Assembly: GCF_008831285.2 (NCBI RefSeq)
Contig: NC_045144.1
Location: 18,987,716 to 19,051,715, forward strand
Reading direction: 5' to 3'
DNA length: 64,000 nucleotides
DNA from: Nymphaea colorata
Lineage: Eukaryota; Streptophyta; Magnoliopsida; Nymphaeales; Nymphaeaceae
Both the position numbers and the translations under genes were made by a program. Below the pieces are notes generated by a model. That model was not told where the DNA came from, did no database searches, and was given only the letters and a program-made list of their open reading frames with translations. Shown here piece after piece: positions 1-11,449 of this stretch (positions are counted from its first letter, which is position 1; the number at the start of each line of letters is the position of its first letter).

Positions 1-750
1 AGTGGTCTTCTTCCATGTATGTGTATAATAATATGTCGTCAATGTATATGACATAGTTACTTAATCCCTTAAATTTTTTATCCATAAAAGTTTGAAATCA
101 TCTATGTACATTTTTATACCCAAATGGTAATACATTTCATTCGTAAAATTTATTTGCCACTACAAACGCTTTCAAAGATTTACTTTCCTCTTCTAATTTC
201 AGGTGGTAGAATATACTTTTGCAGTTAAATTTACTAAAATATTGATATCCTGATATTTGTTTTAATTTTAGTATTTTATTTGGAATAAGATAGTTGTAAG
301 TTTTTGTTTTTACATTAAGATTTCTATAATCTATAACTATTATGGTTTTGTCTCTTTTTTTGCTCGCAATGTTTATTTAGTATAAAATCTAGACTATTAT
401 GCTTTGAATTAGATTCTCTTATGTAGCCTCCTTTTAGTAGTTTTTGCATGTATTTATCAAGTTCTACTAAATCATTTGGTACATATTTTAATAGTGGTTG
501 TGTGATTATACTATCTTCATAAATCAATTTTATTTTTACACTAGTTTTGTGTTTTTCCCATACTTCTAAAGGACGTTCTGAATATAAGGATGAAACATTC
601 TATATGTTGAAGTTCATTTATGTCGTATATGCGTAATGTGATTTCATTTATACGTTTTCTAAATAGCTTTTGAGTCATTCAAAAGCTTCCTTTTATCCAC
701 GGTAGGTTTCGTTTTTCACTCCTCTTTAATATTAAAGCTTTTACGTTTTA
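1..750 (-). mobile_element. Endogenous pararetrovirus fragment (Caulimoviridae), reverse transcriptase region
   Basis: Read on the minus strand, this block matches the front and palm of a caulimovirid reverse transcriptase. At about 330-540 there is the stretch running into a 'GYIRESNSKHNS' motif and an 'NKHCEQKK' motif, typical of pararetroviral RT. Further on come a 'YHLKLEEESK'-like piece and, at about 25-60, a YIDD-type catalytic box. The element runs off the left edge of the window. It is a fossil: clearly broken, with several interruptions, and no capsid, movement-protein or RNase H part is visible here. The family call rests on remembered pararetrovirus motifs; the genus cannot be set from this piece. 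Age cannot be measured because there are no paired ends, but the level of decay suggests an old insertion. Confidence 0.8.
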
Positions 751-971
751 ATGCTATGGTGTAGTAAGAATTCGGTGTTTTTCAGTTATTTGTATATGTA
801 AATAGTTATTTAAGAATGGTCTTCTTAAGATTATATTTTTCCCTTGTAATTCGAAAGCGTACATCCTACTTATTTTGATTATTTTCTTCCATATTTGTAA
901 GTGAAAATTTTCATCCATAATATATAATATATATAATATGCAAAGTTGTGATTCTAGCTTGACCAAGAAAC

Positions 972-1326
972 AAATTGAATTGTGCAAGTAAAGGCAAGCG
1001 ATATGTCTCAGTTGTGGTTCGAAAAGGATTAAGCATGGTAGACACAATTCACTTTTTAGATATATTTATAGAAAAAAAGTTAAATGGCACCAATCTAATG
1101 GGCAAATCAAATTTTATGTATACGTAAAATTGTTTCCACAAAAATGCTTAACCTCATCACTCACTGTTCTTCACAAAAAACGTTCAGGAAAGGAAGGAAA
1201 TGGTTGGTGCCATTTATTTTTTTTTCTATAAATATATCTAAAAAGTGAATTGTGTCTACCATGCTTAATCCTTTTCGAACCGCTACTGAGACATATCGTT
1301 TGCCTTTACTTTGCACAATTCAATTT
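972..1326. repeat. Inverted repeat, arms about 122 bp, spacer about 110 bp
   Basis: Bases 972-1093 and 1204-1326 are reverse complements of each other with only a few differences (above 90% by eye). Both arms carry a TATA-like TCTATAAATATATC stretch, and the arms meet a GGTGCC motif at the spacer side. The spacer is 1094-1203. A transcript through it could fold into a long hairpin. No transposase or target-site duplication is visible. It lies beside the pararetrovirus fragment, so it may be a rearranged viral promoter piece or a fold-back element. Confidence 0.85.
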
Positions 1327-1563
1327 CACATTGCGATTCTAGCTTGCACGCTTACTTACTTACTTACTGTAGGGTTGACCTTTCTTCCATTATCTGCTTA
1401 TAATATTGTCCCTTACATGCAACCTCGATCATGGCTTCCCTTTGTTTTCTCCTCTGCTACTGTGAGGGAGGGGGAGAGAGCGCGGTGAAGGAGAGGAAAA
1501 GGATTAGAGTCATCAGTCATCCTGTGGGTTTCTTTTTCTCTTGTTTGTTTCCCATTGGCCTTC
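1327..1563. other. Upstream region of the SAUR gene
   Basis: No coding signal. It includes a short TTAC repeat near 1350-1367 and a GA-rich patch at about 1465-1480. It is probably the upstream regulatory region of the SAUR gene, but I recognise no specific site such as an auxin response element with confidence. Confidence 0.4.
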
Positions 1564-1571
1564 TATAAATA
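1564..1571 (+). promoter_or_regulatory. Candidate TATA box for the SAUR gene
   Basis: TATAAATA sits in a pyrimidine-rich setting, followed about 30 bases later by a likely start region. If used, it gives a leader of about 1 kb before the ATG at 2610, which is long for a SAUR gene. The 1600-2609 stretch is rich in T-runs and may hide an intron in the leader that I could not place. Confidence 0.55.
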
Positions 1572-2609
1572 CTTCCTTCTCCACCAGATATCCTCTTATT
1601 AGAGAAGAGGAGATTCCACCCAATTTGTCTTCTCAATCTGTGCTTCCGCTTTCCCAGGTTTTCCTTTCCCTTCTACCTGCAGGGTGAGGGAAAGAAAAGA
1701 GTTGTTTGATCAGAGGTTCTCTCAGTGTTTGCTCTGGCTTTTCCCATGGAAAGGTTTCCTTAGAAAGCAGGAAGAAGACTGATTGTCCGGGCCCCCTGTT
1801 GTTCTTGTGTCCCGCTTGCAGAATTTTTGTCTGAGTTGCTTTTGATTTTGAGTTTTGGCTGCATCCTTCTTGTTTCTGGTTTCCTCTTTATTCCTTCTTT
1901 GTTGTTTTGGTTTCTGCTCTGAATGGTTTAGTGCACTGGTTGTTGGTCAATGACTAACACGGTGAGACCAAGAATGAAGGTTCTTCTTTACCTGGTCTAT
2001 GACAGAGGATAGCATTCAGAAAGGCACCTTCCTTCCAGGCGATCCTCCCAATCAAGATTCTCAGTGATTTTCATCTTCGCTCTGATATCCAAATTGTGGG
2101 TCTTCTTCTGCTTTGATCTTAACCTTCATATATTCGTGATCCCAAAATTCCTGATCGCATTTTCATCCAAGTTTCTGAGTTTTCCTTCCAGGTTTAGTGA
2201 TCAAGGTCATCTGAACAACATCCTCTCATTTAATCTTCGTATTTTGGTAGCAAATATCGCAGAGACCGTCTTGGTTGTCCAATTTGCAGGTTTCTTCTTC
2301 TTCTTCTTCTTCCCTTTAAAGAAGAAAACTCCTTTGATGTGCAATCTGTGAGTTTCTTTTTCCATTTTTTTCCTCTTCAACTATCTGAAACCAAACTGCG
2401 TCTGCTTCTCTTTTGAAAACAAAACGATCTATTTCCAACCAAATTGTGTATCTTTCTTCTTCTTGATCGCCTTGAAGGACCACCAAGAAACCCATATTTT
2501 GCGAAACAAATTTGTGGGTTCGATCTCTCTGTTCATCATTGATCATTTTGGTCTTAGCGGACATCAAATTTTTGCCAGACAAAGATTAATCTCAACTCCA
2601 AGCCAAGAA

Positions 2610-3077
2610 ATGGAGAGGGTACCTGCGAGCAAGGCTAAGACGAAGAAGCTTGGCATGCTGCTGAGGGGCCTAGGCCGAAGCAGCAGCACGAGCCCCTCGC
2701 CGCCAGGGAGCCCGAAGTGGGCTCGGTCGGAGGAGGAGGAGGAAGGCGGCCGGGGACGGAGCAAGAGGCGGGTGGCGCCGGAAGGGTGCTTCTCCGTGTA
2801 CGTGGGGCCGGAGAGGAAACGGTTTGTGGTGAAGACAGAGCACGCGAACCACCCGCTGTTCAGGATGCTGCTGGAGGAGGCCGAGTCGGAGTACGGGTTC
2901 TGCAGCGAGGGGCCGATCGCCCTCCCCTGCGACGTCGACCTCTTCCTCCGTGTCCTCTGGGAGATGGACGCCGACGAGGCTGTGCCCCGCGGCCGCGGCT
3001 GCGCGTTCCCCACCAGGAAGGGCGGCGGTATCGGCGGCTACCAGCTCCTCAGCCCCTCCCGCTTCCGAGTCGGATGA
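2610..3077 (+). CDS. SAUR family protein (small auxin-up RNA), 155 aa
   Basis: Intronless gene, as is usual for this family. The conserved SAUR domain covers about residues 54-122: it opens with VAPEGCFSVYVG, continues with RFVVKTEHANHPLF and the LLEEAESEYGF block, and ends in an LPCDVDLF motif. Family members commonly respond to auxin and act on cell expansion, often by inhibiting PP2C.D phosphatases; that is family knowledge, not seen here. Residues 1-53 form a basic, Ser/Pro/Glu-rich extension and residues 123-155 a Gly/Arg-rich tail, so this belongs to the longer SAUR subgroup. I chose the ATG at 2610 because the frame upstream of it does not look like SAUR. The coding sequence is far more GC-rich than its flanks. 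The long open frames on the opposite strand are a by-product of this composition. Confidence 0.93.
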   Translation: MERVPASKAKTKKLGMLLRGLGRSSSTSPSPPGSPKWARSEEEEEGGRGRSKRRVAPEGCFSVYVGPERKRFVVKTEHANHPLFRMLLEEAESEYGFCSEGPIALPCDVDLFLRVLWEMDADEAVPRGRGCAFPTRKGGGIGGYQLLSPSRFRVG

Positions 3078-3778
3078 CTCGTATCGTCTCGGTTGGGAAA
3101 CCGTAGTTGCAACTTGCAAGGAGTGTTTTTTCCTTGTTTTTTGTTTCTTTTTCCTTGTTTAATTTGTCTCTTTATTTTCCTTTTTTTCTTCTTCCATGAA
3201 TCCTTCCCTTGGCTTTGTATCATGAGGAAAAAAAGAAGTATTTTGTAAGAAATGTGAAAAATAATATATTTTTGTCATGAAAAAAAACATTTCCCCGGTT
3301 AAAATTGTCACCATATTTACTATGGCTACTTTTTATCTTGGAAAACTACGTCGAGACGAGAGCTCCAAGGCCATTCTTCATATTTGAGACCTAATCAGGC
3401 GCATCAAACACGGAAAAGTTAAGCCGTATGAAAATGAATGAATTGTTTGCACTTTAACTTTAAGTTAGCATTCATGACCAAATCAATTCTTGCGTTTAGG
3501 TAAGTATTTAACCACTCTAATCTTTATGATAATTTAAAATTTTGGTAGTTTTTCACGTATTTTCTTAAATTGAACATGCAAAATTGCAAATAAAAAAGAA
3601 AACAATATAAAAAAGATTATTCTTTAAAGGAAGGTGTAACTAAGACATGCCAGCACTCACCTGTGCCATCCAATAAGTTTAAATTATTATGATGGATGAT
3701 GTTGTCATAGAAAGTTGTTTTTGAAAAAATTGGTTTGTGAAAAAATAGTTTTTTGATCATTTAAAAAAAAAATTATTT
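3078..3778. other. 3' flank of the SAUR gene, intergenic
   Basis: T-rich sequence after the stop, probably 3' UTR for the first 150-200 bases, then AT-rich DNA without a coding signal. Confidence 0.5.
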
Positions 3779-4160
3779 GCATGTTTGGATGACATATTTA
3801 AAACTCATTCAATCATTCGTCAAAATCGAGGTTTTTTTTCCTCAAAAATATTTTTTTTTTTTGAGAAAAACTTGATTGACGCCATCCAAACACTTCAAAA
3901 AACCTTTTTTTTTAATCAAAAATCTGTTTCAAAGTGTCAACTTAGGTACCATTTGGATGCCATACTACAAAAATAGTTTTATTAAAAACAAATTTATTTA
4001 AAAAATACCTTTTAATTAGCTTTCAAAAATTGGTTTGTGTGTTTGGATAATATAACAAAAAAACATATCTTTCTGTGAATCTCTTTCGTTTTTCAACAAA
4101 AGCGACTTTTAGCAAAAACTAGTTTTGGGATGTCATCCAAACACTCCTTTTGAAGCGAAA
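3779..4160. mobile_element. Two adjacent MITE-like pieces with GTTTGGATG / CATCCAAAC ends
   Basis: GTTTGGATG at 3783-3791 faces CATCCAAAC at 3883-3891, and TTTGGATG at 3952-3959 faces CATCCAAAC at 4134-4142. The interiors are rich in AAAAA and TTTTT with pieces such as CAAAAATAG shared between them. This is the usual look of small non-autonomous DNA elements. No open frame and no certain target-site duplication are seen. The superfamily is not assigned. Confidence 0.5.
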
Positions 4161-4620
4161 CACTCCATGGTTGACATTTTTAGCGCAATTGAAAAAGAAA
4201 TAACATATAATGTGACTTATAAGCAACAGCTGCTCCTCCAATAATGAGGACCTAAATTTTATTTGGTCCACGACATTTTTTAATTCACTGATTTATAAGA
4301 AAAGTATTTTTGACCCAAAAAATGAATGGAAATATAGAAAATAATTAAAAATTCGAAAAAATAAATAATTAATTCAATACATGTAATCCCCAGCTTCGCT
4401 ATCTGAAAAAAGCTCCTCGAAAATGGTGTTTGACTTGTTGACTTTGTGCTACAACGGTGAGCTTGATAGAGAGCTTAGTTGAGACGGCTTGACTTGGGCT
4501 TGTGGTTGAATTTGTAAGGTGGGTCTGCACCCTTGGGGTTTCAGGAGACCAAGATCGCTTTGATGGAATCTCTCAACTGACATTACCTAATATTATCAAA
4601 AGATCGGATGATTCAGTTTC
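4161..4620. other. Intergenic, no feature recognised
   Basis: AT-rich non-coding DNA. I see no gene, RNA or repeat structure that I can support. Confidence 0.4.
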
Positions 4621-4742
4621 CTCTCTCTCTCTCTCTCTCTCGATATATATATATATATATAGCTTTTTAAGTAACTAAGAGTACTAAGTAAAATGGCTTC
4701 TTAGTATATATATATGTATATTCTCTCTCATGTATGTATATA

Positions 4743-4784
<42 letters not shown>

Positions 4785-4838
4785 TCTCCTTTCTCTCTCA
4801 TGTATGTACATATACTCTCTCTCTTTCTCTCTCTCTCT

Positions 4839-4911
<73 letters not shown>
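4621..4911. repeat. Compound microsatellite (CT)n and (AT)n, three blocks
   Basis: Three successive units each run from a (CT)n tract into an (AT)n tract: at 4621-4660, 4742-4785 and 4811-4911. The last two are separated by a near-copy of TCTCATGTATGTA, which suggests local duplication of a CT-AT unit. The open frames here are simple-repeat artefacts. Confidence 0.95.
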
Positions 4912-4916
<5 letters not shown>

Positions 4917-5876
4917 CAACTCAAATCTAGTGTCTCATGTCAGATGTTGCTGGATTACTAAAACCTAAAAATCCATCACAGTTACTAAAAGCACCATTAA
5001 CAATTGGTATACCACAAAATAATTGTCACTAATGCTTGCATGGCAACTGTCTTTTAGTAAATAGATTTTTAAATTTTTAGTCATTTGAACAACATCCATC
5101 AGAATTAACTTTCATGAAACCTAACATGTATAATATATATGTATATATATATATAATGAAGAGATTGATGATGATCAAAACCACCAATTGTCAACATCAT
5201 TAGAATCTTCAAACCATGTGCTAAAACCATGATCCATAGCCAGCCATATCCAATTTAAAAAATGGTCAGCCCAGCCCTGCTTGTGTGAACAAAGGTGCAC
5301 CAAAGCTGATAAGAGGAGACATCAACAGTCATGTGATGAGAAGAATTGTTTAATGTGGGACAGCCATTGCATAGCTTCTTGTACTCCAACTTTTTCAAAC
5401 AATTTGGAAGATTCCACATGCAGATTTCTTTTGAAACTAAAATTTTGATTTGTCTACCATAGATCCCATATCTCCCAGTTTTTGTATTTATTTGTGTTTG
5501 TCTTATGTACCTGTGAGATTAGTTAAGCCCCCGCGGAAAAGCCGACTGCGCCCACTTTATGATGCGGCCAACACTTAATCTAAGTTGTCCACCGGTCATC
5601 TTGCGCTCCATTCAATCATGGCCATTAATTTTTTTATGTATATATATATATATCATTTTTTATATAAATTATTATATGTGTGTGAGTGAAAAAATGATTT
5701 TTTTTTCAAATTTTGATGTGTCATATATATAGCTAGACATGTGGACCAGTTAATAGAGACTTTAAATAAAAATCGGACTCATGTCAAAATGAGTTGTCCC
5801 CACTAGACCTATGTGTGCCTTGGTCTGCGCTTTAGTTAGAAATTTCTAACTCCGCCACTGTTGTGTTATCATATTT
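4912..5876. other. Intergenic, AT-rich
   Basis: No gene recognised. The stretch at about 5780-5850 ends with an AACTCCGCCACTG motif, the kind of end seen in hAT-like plant elements (compare 16967-17155), but no matching partner end was found. Confidence 0.35.
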
Positions 5877-5961
5877 GAACTGAAGATTTAGTTCTTCCTT
5901 TATATATATATATATATATGTGTGTGTTATATATCATATGTGAACTGAAGATTTAGTTCTT

Positions 5962-6007
<46 letters not shown>

Positions 6008-6049
6008 GAAAAACAAGAGTACCCAGAACAGACCCAAGTCCTTTATTAA

Positions 6050-6106
<57 letters not shown>

Positions 6107-6347
6107 ATTGTTTTAAAATAAAATCCAATTATGGGCTCCTGGACCAAAAGTTTGAACTTTAATAATCGATAGGTGATTATAATTGATCTTAACTTAAAGT
6201 GCAAGTTGTTATAAATAATTTGGTCTTTCGGCAATTAAATAGGGCACCGAAGTACCATGTTGGTGGCTAAAATCATTGTGCTTGTCTTAAGCAACAAGGT
6301 AGGTAATTTGTAAGGCGCTATGTGTGTTCTCTTGCCGTCAATAAATA

Positions 6348-6411
<64 letters not shown>

Positions 6412-6424
6412 AGAGAGAGAGAGA
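5877..6424. repeat. Tandem duplication and (AT)n / (GA)n microsatellites
   Basis: The 22-bp stretch starting GAACTGAAGATTTAG at 5877 recurs at 5942, a 65-bp period; each copy is followed by an (AT)n tract (5899-5920 and 5964-6005). Further (AT)n tracts lie at 6055-6106 and 6355-6408, the last followed by (GA)n to about 6424. Confidence 0.9.
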
Positions 6425-6869
6425 ACACATAGCGATTTAAAATAAAAATTAAAAAAATATTTGCCGAAATTACCCTTGTTAGTTGAATAAAAAAGCCAAC
6501 TGCCTTTCTAATATATATATTTTTTTCAATTAACCTCGCCATTTTCTTAATTGCATTAATCATGTTATCGCTCAAATTATCTGTCAACTGAGAGATCAGA
6601 TCAGGCCACTGGCCGTTTTGTGAGTGGGAAGGTTATAAATATTGGAATCCAACTTTTGATGTATTCAAGTAACTGCTTAACTTCTTTGGATTTATGAATA
6701 AACACTTCAATTTATTAAATGTTTTGTAAACGCATGCTTAAGTTCATTTCTTTTGAAGACATCGAGTTGCATGGTGTTCAGTTTGTCTTCCCTGTGATGT
6801 GGGCGGCCTTGCTGTCTCAAACTTAGACAAAAAGCTGCGAGAATGAATGACATTTGGATAATTTGTTAA

Positions 6870-7300
6870 AAAAACGTGTTCTATAGTTTTTTTAATTTTT
6901 AATTTTCATTTTTATCTTTACAAAAAGTTTTTTTTAATGTGAACTAAAGGTATTTTAGTCATTAACCATATTGATATTAACCATATTGATGCATAAAAAT
7001 TCGTACACCAGTAGTATGATACATATAACCATGTTTGTTAGACTTACGCCTGCAAAACATTGCTCTAATTCCCAAATGACGAACTACTAATATTTATGTA
7101 AAAAAAAGAAAGGAGATGTTTTTGTAAGTAAAAAAAAAAACATGTTCTTTATAGTTATTTCACTTTTTTTTATCTTACCAAAAAACTTGTCTTTCTCTGT
7201 GTGAACGATGGGTACTTTTGTCATTAACTATACTGACGCACAAAATTTTGTGCACTATGGCGCATACAACCAGCTTTGTTTGGCAGAGGGTCCAAATTGC
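6870..7300. repeat. Diverged tandem duplication, period about 265 bp
   Basis: About 6870-7060 and 7130-7300 share, in the same order, a GTTCTATAG-like start, a T-rich run, a GTCATTAAC motif and an ATACAACCA-like end. The copies are clearly diverged. Similar words occur near 11950-12000 and 21240-21350, so this may be a dispersed non-coding repeat. Confidence 0.6.
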
Positions 7301-7366
7301 ACTACTTTCATATTGTGAACCTGCTTATATGCATTATAGCACAAATTTTTCTATATTCTTAGTTTA

Positions 7367-7367
<1 letters not shown>

Positions 7368-7410
<43 letters not shown>
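7368..7410. repeat. Poly(A) run of 43 bases
   Basis: An uninterrupted A tract follows AGTTTAC. It could be the tail of a retroposed sequence, but I see no recognisable body 5' of it and no clear target repeat. Confidence 0.85.
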
Positions 7411-7414
<4 letters not shown>

Positions 7415-8359
7415 GTGTGAAGACAAATTTTCCTTGGGAGCGCTGCACATGTGTTTGACCTGAACACTTTATGCCAACTTGCATAACGTGTGATCCTTTA
7501 GCATGGTAATTTTGAAGGTGCATTTGTTTCACCATCAAACTCAGATTTAAGGTCGGACACGGGACACCATCAAACTGTTTTATCTCTATTTGTGTCTGTA
7601 CGTTATTTATTGCAAGCAAAATATCATGGACATATAACATCAAAATTATAAGCTTGTCCTATTGATCTTAAGGTATATGAATTGTTCGACAGTATTTTCT
7701 ATATGCTGTTAGTCTCAATGCAAGCAATGGGATCCGAAATAAAGCTGCTGATGACTTGAACACGATGGCAACTGTTCATCTTAGTGATTGATGATGAAGA
7801 TTGAAGAAATTCAAACAATTGAACTGAGTGAGTTAGTGGATCCTGTCATCTGCCACTCCCCAAAAAAATCAGAAACCATTATGTACTAGCGAACCAAAAA
7901 TCAATTTACATTTACAGCCTTAATCTGGCATTTCGTAGCCACTTTTTTCCTGAGTGCAGTAATTTTCTGGTGGAAAGAACTTACAGTATTAATTTGTTTT
8001 ATGCAATTAGTAGAATGATATCAGTGAAATCACTTAGCTGCAGAAAAAAAAACTATGTTTTATTAGAACTCGCAATCAAATGAATAGGGAAAGCACAAGG
8101 ACATGAGAGTGGCAGTCAGGATTCAGACTCAACAGCAGATGCAGAAAAAATCCAGAGCACATATCAATCACCAATAATAAAATTGGAGCCCCCTAAAGGA
8201 GTCCTCTTGTACATTGATGCATCCAACAGAGAGACGAAATCTCCTTGTCTAGCATCCTATGTAGTTCTACAAAGATAAAAGTATGGAAGACTAATAATAT
8301 CCACCAAAGCACTGAGCATAAGCTGAGGGAACCAAGAACAGAGATCCCAATTTAAACTT
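7411..8359. other. 3' flank of the feruloyl transferase gene, intergenic
   Basis: No gene of its own recognised. The part next to 8360 is the likely 3' UTR of the minus-strand gene; an AATAAA signal lies on the minus strand at about 8058-8063, roughly 300 bases past the stop. Confidence 0.5.
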
Positions 8360-10737
8360 CTAGAAATCCATGGCTTCTTCGAACGTGGGCATAGCAGAAG
8401 CGGGCAAACCCAGAAGCACATTTATGCTTTTCCTCTCTTCTCCATGGGAGAGAAACAGGATTACTTCCTTCTCTGGCAGTGTCACTGGGCCTGAGGCCAC
8501 AGGCTCTCCCCAGCCAAAATCTGTGCTGTGGAATGATAATTTTGACCATGTGGTGATCAGCAGAGTTGCAGTCAGTGAAGGCCGAGATCGGGTCATCTCA
8601 AAGTAGTCGATTGCCGATCTCATGTAGCCATCAGTAACCATGTTCACAGCCTTCTGCACTAAGTCCACAGTGAACGAGAGGGGACTCTCTAGAATCTCTC
8701 CTGCAGTGCATATAGAGTTGGTGAGCACTATGCCATTGCCAAAGTAGCCTTTTGGCAATGGTGGCTCAAACCTCGACCTGCCATCGACGGCAAAGAGGAG
8801 CTTCATCCGCTGTTCAGGCTTCAGCCGCAGTGCTCTGGCTCTGGCCCTCCACACGAAGGCGGAGAGAGCCTCAAATGTTGTACATTTCTTGAGATTTCCT
8901 TCTTCCATGGCCTTGGCCTTGACCTTCTGCAGCTTCTCGGGGTCGAAACAGAAGGACCTGTACTGCATTTCTTCAGCATAAAGCTTGGAGGCCTCGGATA
9001 CGTCTTCAATCTCTTCGAACTCGAGATGGGGGTTCTCTGTTTTAGGTGGAACTCTGCTCTTCAGCAGACTCCTGTCCAAGAATGGTGGCACACTCAAGGG
9101 CAAGCCTCTAGCGATCTCTCCCCATGAGTTCACAAACTCCATTGCTGCTAAACCATCAAACATGCAGTGATTCATTGCAAGGCCAAGAACAAAACCACCA
9201 CATTCGAATCTTGTCACCTGATAACAGCACAAATTTGAGAAACTCTGTCAAGTTCAAGACAAGACGATGATCGGAACTAGGACTGAGTGGAATTCAGCCT
9301 TGTGAACAGGGACCAATTTCAGACAATGAAAATTCAATAAGAACAAGCAGTATCCAAGGAGTCTGCGTTTTTCAGAATAGTCTTCCAAGTAGCAGAAGTG
9401 CCTAGTGTCAAAACGTTAAGCAGAGTTGCCCCATGAAACTACTTAAGGTCATAGACCTTGTCAGAGAAATGCCAATGAAGAGAGAAGCGATAAAATTTCA
9501 GTTCTTTTCTTTTCTTCCTCATAGGCCTAGAATTGCCAAACATACAACATAATAAACATTTAAAAAATACTAACAAAGAGACGACAACATATACAATAAA
9601 GCAAGATTGTATCAAATTTGTTGCTAACGGACAGAAACTTTTTTCTTCTTTTATAAGCAACTTGGGGTTACCCACCCCCCAAAAAAGGCATACCTCGAGC
9701 GTTGAACTCTTGACTTTCTTGTCCAGTTGTTTTATAGAGCAAAATATTATAAAAAAGTATGTTTGAGAAAATCAAGTCTGACACATTTTCATATCATATC
9801 AATTGCGGAGCTTTTCAGAAAGTTGATATTTGTCACGGTAAAATGGAGTTTTGATCCTTGTTTCTGGAGACACTAAAACTTTTGATGTCCTGGTTCAGAA
9901 GGCTGATATTTGTCATTGTAAAGGGAGTGTTGGTCTCTGGTCTGTGATGCTTGCTAGCTGATTGAGAAGCTCTTTTCTGTCAGGGCTGCAATCTGTTATT
10001 TGGTATTAGGCAGATGCGTATAGATCATACTAAGTTATGAATTGCCAGCACCGAAGTCTTGACTTCCTTCTGCTTGAATGTCTAAAGAGTAAAGAATCTA
10101 AAACTGCTGCACCTAGGCCTAGCCGGCATGGTGCTTCCTCTTAGCAATAACAAATTTACAGGTAGAATCACTGTTCTCTGAAGTTTTGTTCATGACAGCT
10201 AAATCGAAGCAGCCGATGCACTTTCTACTGATAAGCAACACAGAAGAAACTTGAAGGTAAACTTTCAGAAGTCTGAGTTGTATGTTTAGATAAGTTTACC
10301 TGCGCAACCATTGGAGGAATCTGCAGAATGTTCTTGGCACCAGGAATGTTGTAAACAAGCATCCCAAGTTTTTCTGGATCAGGCTTTGTCAAGTCACCAA
10401 TCTCTTCCATTCTGCAATTTGCAGAAGCTTCAACAAGCACAGCACCCTCAGCAGTGCAGTCCACAATCAGTTTTCCCTCTGGGCTTATTGTCAACCTTCC
10501 AGCTAGAGGGTAGTAGTGAACCAGAACCTTTGACAAGGCCTCCTTGATTACTTGGAAGGCGTTCTCATTCCCAATCTCGTCCGACTTGAAGCAGTAAACA
10601 GTCTGAATAATCACTGCAATATTCTGATCAAGGTTGGATAAGAAGTATAAGCCCTTCTTTGTTTCCTCTGCAGGAGGAACAAGAACCGGTTCCTCCTTAC
10701 TGACTGTCAGAACAAACCCATTTTCCTTGGTCTCCAT
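8360..10737 (-). CDS. HHT1/ASFT-like: BAHD acyltransferase, omega-hydroxyacid O-feruloyl transferase type (suberin), 431 aa
   Basis: Two coding exons, 10300-10737 and 8360-9217, join in phase 0 at a CAG|GTAAAC donor and a TATCAG|GTG acceptor. The BAHD catalytic motif HCMFD lies at residues 163-167 and the structural DFGWG motif at 379-383. The opening block around [16 protein letters not shown] (residues 28-43) and the stretches [16 protein letters not shown] and [12 protein letters not shown] closely match what I remember of Arabidopsis HHT1/ASFT. That enzyme moves feruloyl from feruloyl-CoA to omega-hydroxy fatty acids and fatty alcohols for suberin aromatics, in the cytosol. Length is near the family norm of 430-460. 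I chose the ATG at 10737 because a splice acceptor sits just upstream, so the in-frame bases before it are probably intronic or leader. A related branch (DCR-like or fatty alcohol caffeoyl transferase) is possible but fits less well. Confidence 0.93.
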
Positions 10738-10743
10738 CTTCAC

Positions 10744-11246
10744 CTGAAACTGCAAAAATCATGGCAGAAACATACCAAAAATGCCAACTCAGACCAAGTT
10801 TGAGAAACAGAGTGTTCTTTTCTGAAAAACAAAAAAGGAGATCTTAGTCCTTCTATTTCTCATGGTAATCCACCAAGCTTTTGGACTCTGAAAAGAATCT
10901 CCTCCTCACAAACCCAATTTGAAGACGCTACAACCATCTTAAAAGCTTGATTATGGCATCAAAACTGGTTTGAAAAACATTTATTTTGAGGCTAAAACTA
11001 AGCTTCTAACGTAGTTCCAGCGTCATACAAATGGGAGGACATGAATTGTTTCTGCTCACTGGTTTAGTTCTCTCTTGGTATAGAACTCCACACCAAGCAG
11101 ATTTCCCCGAGCAAACTTAGCAGTCGGAGTATCGAACTCCCGACTTTCTCCAACTCACAGGCTTTAATGGTGAACCCGAAGCCACCAGTTTCACAGAGAA
11201 CCCATACAGGAAAGGCAAAAACTAGCAAACACATGATGAAAGTTAC
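10744..11246 (-). other. Predicted leader intron of the feruloyl transferase gene
   Basis: On the minus strand an AGAG|GTAACT donor ends a short leader exon at 11247, and a GTTTCAG acceptor opens the coding exon at 10743, six bases before the ATG. The leader exon would run from about 11305 to 11247. This is inference from splice signals and the TATA position; there is no transcript evidence here. Confidence 0.6.
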
Positions 11247-11333
11247 CTCTGAAATTCTGAATGCTGCAGAATGGGAGGAGAACAAAGCTATCAAGGCCAA
11301 GTCTCTGATGGGGAGAGGGGGAGTATGAAGCTC

Positions 11334-11341
11334 TATATATA
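11334..11341 (-). promoter_or_regulatory. Candidate TATA box for the feruloyl transferase gene
   Basis: TATATATA in the minus-strand context TCTTATATATAGAG, about 30 bases before a pyrimidine-rich likely start near 11305. It fits the predicted leader exon and intron. Confidence 0.6.
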
Positions 11342-11449
11342 AGAAACCAAGGCAGTGCCACCGTATAAAATATAATACAAATAGAGAGAGAGAGTAGAAA
11401 AAGAGAGAAGAAAAATTCAAACATCGATGAGATGTCAGATGCTGACACT

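Noticed and set aside
2564-3162. Four long open frames overlapping the SAUR gene on both strands
   Set aside because: They arise from the high GC content of the SAUR coding sequence; their translations are Arg, Pro and Ala-rich and match no family.
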